From the NCBI GenBank assembly GCA_023420415.1, contig JAEZWF010000033.1, positions 248,001 to 312,000 on the forward strand: 64,000 nucleotides of DNA. Reading direction: 5' to 3'. Made by a program: the position numbers and the translations under genes. The DNA comes from Actinomycetes bacterium (GTDB lineage Bacteria > Actinomycetota > Actinomycetes > Actinomycetales > Dermatophilaceae). Under the pieces are notes generated by a model. It was not told the DNA's origin. It saw nothing but the letters and a program-made list of their open reading frames with translations, and made no database searches. Positions 60,324-64,000 of this stretch are shown here, one piece after another (the stretch's first letter is position 1; each line of letters opens with the position of its first letter).

Positions 60324-62948
60324 TCAGACCCGTTGGTATGCCGGCCGGTCACCCGCGACGTCGTCGTCACCGTCGCGCTGTGGCTGCGCGTCGTCGTCCC
60401 CTTCGTCCCCGTCGTCGCCGTCTCGGTCGTCGCCACCCTGTCGTTCGGCGTCGGTGCGGGCGAGGTGGCGGGTGAGGCCGGTGCCCTCGATGTCGAGGTT
60501 CGGCAGCACGCGGTCGAGCCAGCGCGGGATCCACCAGGCCCTGTCACCGAGCAGGTGCATCACCGCTGGTATCAACGTCATTCGCACAAGGAAGGCGTCG
60601 ACCGCCACACCGATCGCGAGGCCCAATCCGATCGGCCGGATCATGGTGAGGTGGGCGAAGATGAAGCCTGCGAAGACCGAGATCATGATCGCGGCGGCCG
60701 CGACAACGACCTTGTAGCCCTGCCGGAACCCGGTGCGGACGGCACGCCTCGCCTCCTCGCCGTGCGCCCGCGCCTCGTGCATGCCCGAGACGAGGAACAT
60801 CTGGTAGTCCATCGCCAGTCCGAACAGCACGCCGATCAGGAGCGTCGGGAAGAACGGCATGATCGGGCCCGGGCGGCTCACCCCGAGCAGGTCGCCGAGC
60901 CAACCCCACTGGTAGACCGCGACGACGGCACCGAACGCGGCTGCCACGGAGAGCAGGAACCCGCCGGTCGCCACGAGCGGCACCAGCACCGACCGGAACA
61001 CCGCCATGAGCAACAGCAGCGACAGCCCGACGACCAGCAGCACGTAGAGCGGCAGGGCGCTCGCGAGGCGCTCGGAGATCTCGATGTTGGCGACCGTCTG
61101 ACCGGTGATGCCGAGGCTCTGCCCCTGCCCCAGGTCGGAGCCGAGCTCGTCGAGGTTGTGGACGAGGTCGACGGTGCGCTGCGACGTGGGTCCGTCGGTC
61201 GGGACCACCTGGAAGGCGAGGGTGTCACGGTCCTCGCTGACCCCGAACGGCACGACCTGACGCACCCCGTCGAGGTCCGCGAGCCGCTCGCCCACGCGCA
61301 GCTGGGTCGGCGCGACCTCGGCCTGGCTGATCGGCTCGTCGCGGCTCATGACGGCCACGATCGGGCCGTTCGCGCCGGGACCGAAGTTCTCCTCGATGGT
61401 GACGTAGGAGTGGAAGGCGCTGGAGTCCTTGGGTTCGCTGCTGCCGTCGGGCAGGCCGAGCCGCAGCGACAGGGCGGGCAGCGCCATGAGGGCGATCAGC
61501 ACGACGGTGCCGGCGATGGCCAGCCACGGGCGGTCCGTGACGACCTCGACCCAACGGCCCCGGGCGCGAGGTGACCCCGTGTGCTTGCCGGAGTCCGCGG
61601 CATACCCGGCTTTGGCCCAGGCGCGCCGGGACAGCACTCGGCGACCCATCAGGCTCAGCACCGCCGGCGTCAGCGTGATGGCGACGAGGACGGTGGCGAC
61701 GACGGTCCCGGCTGCCACGAGACCCATCTGGGCGAGGATCGGCAGGCCCGACACGGTGAGCGCGGCGAGGGCGATGACGACGGTGGTGCCGGCGACGACC
61801 ACTGCGTTGCCGGCGGTGCCGGTGGCGAGGCCGATCGAGTGCTGGAGCTCGACACCGCCGAGCAGCTGCTGGCGGTGCCGGTTGACGATGAACAGGGCGT
61901 AGTCGATGCCGACGGCGAGGCCGAGCATGAGCGCGAGTGCGGGGGTCATCGAGTTCATGTCGAAGAACGCGGTGGCCGCCATGGCGCCGACGATGCCGAC
62001 GCCGACCCCGACGAGGCCGACGAGCAGGGGCAGTCCCGCAGCGACGAGGGTGCCGAGCATGAGCAGCAGCACGATGCCGGCGATGACGAACCCGACGATC
62101 TCCCCGACCCCGACGAGGCTGCGGGTCTGCAGGATGTCGGCGTTGTAGTCGACGCGGACACCGTCGTCGGCGAGGGCCTTGCCGATCTCGGGCACGTGGG
62201 CGCGCACCTCGGGGGAGAGCTGTGCCACGGACTCGTCGAACTGGATCTGCAGCATGGCGGTGCTGCCGTCCTTGCTGACGAACCGCAGGCCGTCGCTGAG
62301 GTCGAGCATGCGCTGACCCTGCTGCACCTGGGCGCGGGCCGCGGCGATCTTCGCGTCACCGGAGTCGAGCTGGGCCTCGAGGTCGGCGTTGCCCTTCGCG
62401 CGGTTGGGGATCTCGGCCCGCAGCTCCTGGGCCTTGGCGCTGTCGCCCTGCCCGGTGCGCTCGAGCTCGGCGAGGTCGGCCCGCGCGGTCGCGAGGTCGC
62501 GGGTGGCGAGGCGCAGGAAGTCGTGTCCCTTGTCGAGCTCGGCCTGCTGCTCGTCGATCTTCGCCTGGCCGTCGTGGGCCTTGGCGGCCGCGTCGTCGAG
62601 GCGGGCCTGCTGCTCGAACGGGTTCATCACCGACTGCACCTGGGGCGCCTTCTCCCACTGCGCGATGGTCTGGTCGATGGCGGCCCGCTGGGCGGCGGTG
62701 AAGGCGCCGTCGCGCTCGTTCTCGAGCGTGATGGTCGCGATGCCGCCGGCGCTGGCGGGGATCTCCTGACCGAGATCGTCGATGACCCTCTGGAACTGGG
62801 CGCCGGGGATGGAGATCTCCGTGGTGGGCGGTGAGGAGAAGGCGGCCATCGCGGTGCCGAGCAGGCCGAGGACCACGACCCAGACGGCGATGGTGCGCCA
62901 GGCGTGGCGGGCGGCGAGGCGGCCGAGCCGGTAGAGGAAGGTGGCCAT
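60324..62948 (-). CDS. MMPL/RND-family exporter
   Basis: The 874-residue transporter has two MMPL halves. The first membrane segment is WRTIAVWVVVLGLLGTAMAA, and an extracytoplasmic domain with a long helical insert (about 95-215) includes FEQQARLDDAAAKAHDGQAK. MMPL motifs are ALALMLGLAVGIDYALFIVN and LLIGVLFGLAMDYQMFLVSG. The final 45 residues are Asp/Gly-rich (GGDDRDGDDGDEGDDDAQPQ). It probably exports lipids or drugs and lies three bases after tetR, co-transcribed. Confidence 0.9.
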   Translation of the reverse strand: MATFLYRLGRLAARHAWRTIAVWVVVLGLLGTAMAAFSSPPTTEISIPGAQFQRVIDDLGQEIPASAGGIATITLENERDGAFTAAQRAAIDQTIAQWEKAPQVQSVMNPFEQQARLDDAAAKAHDGQAKIDEQQAELDKGHDFLRLATRDLATARADLAELERTGQGDSAKAQELRAEIPNRAKGNADLEAQLDSGDAKIAAARAQVQQGQRMLDLSDGLRFVSKDGSTAMLQIQFDESVAQLSPEVRAHVPEIGKALADDGVRVDYNADILQTRSLVGVGEIVGFVIAGIVLLLMLGTLVAAGLPLLVGLVGVGVGIVGAMAATAFFDMNSMTPALALMLGLAVGIDYALFIVNRHRQQLLGGVELQHSIGLATGTAGNAVVVAGTTVVIALAALTVSGLPILAQMGLVAAGTVVATVLVAITLTPAVLSLMGRRVLSRRAWAKAGYAADSGKHTGSPRARGRWVEVVTDRPWLAIAGTVVLIALMALPALSLRLGLPDGSSEPKDSSAFHSYVTIEENFGPGANGPIVAVMSRDEPISQAEVAPTQLRVGERLADLDGVRQVVPFGVSEDRDTLAFQVVPTDGPTSQRTVDLVHNLDELGSDLGQGQSLGITGQTVANIEISERLASALPLYVLLVVGLSLLLLMAVFRSVLVPLVATGGFLLSVAAAFGAVVAVYQWGWLGDLLGVSRPGPIMPFFPTLLIGVLFGLAMDYQMFLVSGMHEARAHGEEARRAVRTGFRQGYKVVVAAAAIMISVFAGFIFAHLTMIRPIGLGLAIGVAVDAFLVRMTLIPAVMHLLGDRAWWIPRWLDRVLPNLDIEGTGLTRHLARTDAERQGGDDRDGDDGDEGDDDAQPQRDGDDDVAGDRPAYQRV

Positions 62949-62951
62949 GGG

Positions 62952-63683
62952 TCAGGACTCCTGGGTGGCGGTGCGAGAGATGGGGGTGTCCAGGTCGGCG
63001 CCGGGTGCGGCCGGCTCGGCGAACGCGGTGTAGAGGTGGCTGAACGCCTGGCGGAGCAGCTCGAGGTGCAGCCAGCGGGTGTCGTCGTCGACCACGCCTC
63101 GGGACTGGTCGAGCCACGCCATGGTCGCGACCGTGCCCGCGGCCATGACCGCGCGCGCCACGACCTGGGCGTAGAGGGGGTCGGCGGCGTCACCGAGCCG
63201 GGCCATGACGGCCTCGGCGATCTGCGCGACCTCGGCGCCCTGGGCGTCGACGAGGAAGTAGCGCGCGGCGGGTGAGGTGGACGCCTGGGAGAAGACGACG
63301 ACGGCCTTCTCGAGCACCTCGGTGTCCAGCGGCTCGGTGAGGATCGCGGTGAGCGACTCACGCATGGTCTCGGTGTCGGGCCGGGCCAGGAACCGGTCCA
63401 CGAGTCCGGCGATCGCCTCGCGCATCCGCTCCTGGAGGACGAGCTCGACGCGCGGGTAGTAGTTGAACAGGGTGCGCCGCGAGACTCCGGCCCGCTGGGC
63501 GATGGCGTCGGCGGTGGCGGCCTCGAACCCGCTCTCGGCGACTAGCTGCCAGGCCGCCTCCTCGAGCCGGCGCGCGGTCTCGGCCCGGTTGCGGGCACGC
63601 AGCCCGTCGGGGGCGGCCTCGGGCGCGGAGTCGGGCGCGGAGTCGGGCGCGGAGTCGGTCGGCTGGTCTGGCGTCGTGCTCAT
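62952..63683 (-). CDS. TetR-family transcriptional regulator
   Basis: The 243-residue TetR protein has a helix-turn-helix ADAIAQRAGVSRRTLFNYYP around 57-76 and a variable ligand domain. The N-terminal 28 residues contain a SAPDSAPDSAPEAAPDG tandem repeat encoded by 12-bp direct repeats (GGCGCGGAGTCG units at about 63620-63655). A TAGGGT hexamer lies exactly six bases upstream of the ATG. It is the first gene of a two-gene unit with the MMPL exporter and likely its repressor. Confidence 0.9.
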   Translation of the reverse strand: MSTTPDQPTDSAPDSAPDSAPEAAPDGLRARNRAETARRLEEAAWQLVAESGFEAATADAIAQRAGVSRRTLFNYYPRVELVLQERMREAIAGLVDRFLARPDTETMRESLTAILTEPLDTEVLEKAVVVFSQASTSPAARYFLVDAQGAEVAQIAEAVMARLGDAADPLYAQVVARAVMAAGTVATMAWLDQSRGVVDDDTRWLHLELLRQAFSHLYTAFAEPAAPGADLDTPISRTATQES

Positions 63684-63702
63684 ATCTGCACCCTAGGGCA
63701 AG

Positions 63703-63720
63703 TTTGCACGACGGTGCAAA
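63703..63720. promoter_or_regulatory. TetR operator
   Basis: TTTGCAC-GACG-GTGCAAA is a perfect 7-bp-arm palindrome 20 bp upstream of the tetR start and adjacent to its -10 hexamer (63690-63695). It covers the expected -35 region, so the adjacent TetR protein probably binds there to repress its own operon. Confidence 0.72.
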
Positions 63721-64000
63721 TTTGTGAGGTCGCTGGCGGGCGCCGCGTTTGCGGTCGGTCGGCAGGTGGGTGCAGGAACTACTGCGTCGCTGCTCCGTGG
63801 AGCGGGCGGTGAGCTGGTGAGGTGCTCGCGGGCAGTGGGTCACTGCTCCGGAAAGCGGGCCACGGCGTTGAAGCGCGGGCTGTCGCGGCGGGGCTGCTCC
63901 GCCCGTGACCGCAATGCCGGTCGGCGATGGCGTGATCGAGGCGCAGGAAGGCCGCGTGGCCCGCTGAGGGGAGCAGTGACTCAGAAGTGGCGCGAGCGGG
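63721..64000. other. gene-free, repeat-rich end of the window
   Basis: No open frame here shows protein-like composition or a ribosome-binding site. The region contains three copies of a 26-bp unit (see the repeat entry) and continues past the window edge. A gene could begin just beyond 64000. Confidence 0.55.
63786..63980. repeat. three copies of a 26-bp element
   Basis: GTCRCTGCTCC-N4-AGCGGGC plus four bases occurs directly at 63786-63811 and 63839-63864 and inverted at 63955-63980. The last two share both 11-bp flanks (GTCACTGCTCC and AGCGGGCCACG) and differ only in the central four bases (GGAA against CCTC). The inverted pair encloses 90 bp. A partial fourth copy (GGCTGCTCCGCCCGTGAC) lies near 63892-63908. 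Confidence 0.82.

Overview
The window is high-GC DNA, densely coded on both strands, with many GTG starts, Tat and lipoprotein signals, a bacterial proteasome activator (Bpa, ending GQYL) and many apparently leaderless genes. This points to an Actinomycetota member. The general gene style fits Micrococcales, possibly Intrasporangiaceae, but no rRNA or marker gene here proves a genus. No tRNA, rRNA, CRISPR array, insertion sequence or phage gene was seen.

Layout. 1-387: tail of a LuxR-type regulator. 0.5-4.9 kb: beta-ketoadipate genes pcaF-pcaD-pcaI-pcaJ with a divergent LysR regulator. 4.9-9.6 kb: DadA-like amino-acid dehydrogenase with a divergent PucR regulator, a GlgC-like nucleotidyltransferase and a cupin. 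9.7-12.6 kb: a secreted I36-SpoIID fusion, then a divergent MarR/MFS pair around a 17-bp-arm operator. 12.6-19.9 kb: a polyol operon (binding protein, two permeases, mannitol-type dehydrogenase, xylulokinase) with a divergent SorC regulator. 20.1-28 kb: a LacI-controlled ABC importer with a Tat-exported GH144-like glucanase and a GH3 glucosidase, a candidate beta-1,2-glucan locus. 28-33.3 kb: SGNH esterase, then a Gly/Asp/Ala repeat protein coupled to a JmjC-type oxygenase and followed by a sucrase/ferredoxin-like [2Fe-2S] protein. This is the most unusual gene set in the window. 33.3-41.2 kb: metallophosphoesterase, HAD phosphatase, FAD dehydrogenase, a DUF885 gene broken by an in-frame amber codon, an MFS carrier and bpa. 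41.3-48.5 kb: a PadR-controlled ABC exporter with two paralogous 950-residue FtsX permeases. 48.6-53.5 kb: MFS carrier, quinone oxidoreductase, MobA, PhoX-like phosphatase and a small membrane protein. 53.5-60.3 kb: IclR, a CitAB-type two-component system and a divergent tctCBA-usp operon. 60.3-63.7 kb: MMPL exporter with a TetR regulator, then a gene-free repeat-rich end.

Two genome-scale patterns cut across these loci. GTATGCCG/CGGCATAC is strongly over-represented in coding and intergenic DNA, and back-to-back copies form the core of 67-71 bp palindromes at three gene ends. In addition, at least 13 genes have a TANNNT-like -10 hexamer exactly 6 or 7 nt upstream of the start codon, which suggests leaderless transcription.

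Both sugar ABC importers lack an ATPase gene, so a shared MsiK-type ATPase elsewhere is likely.
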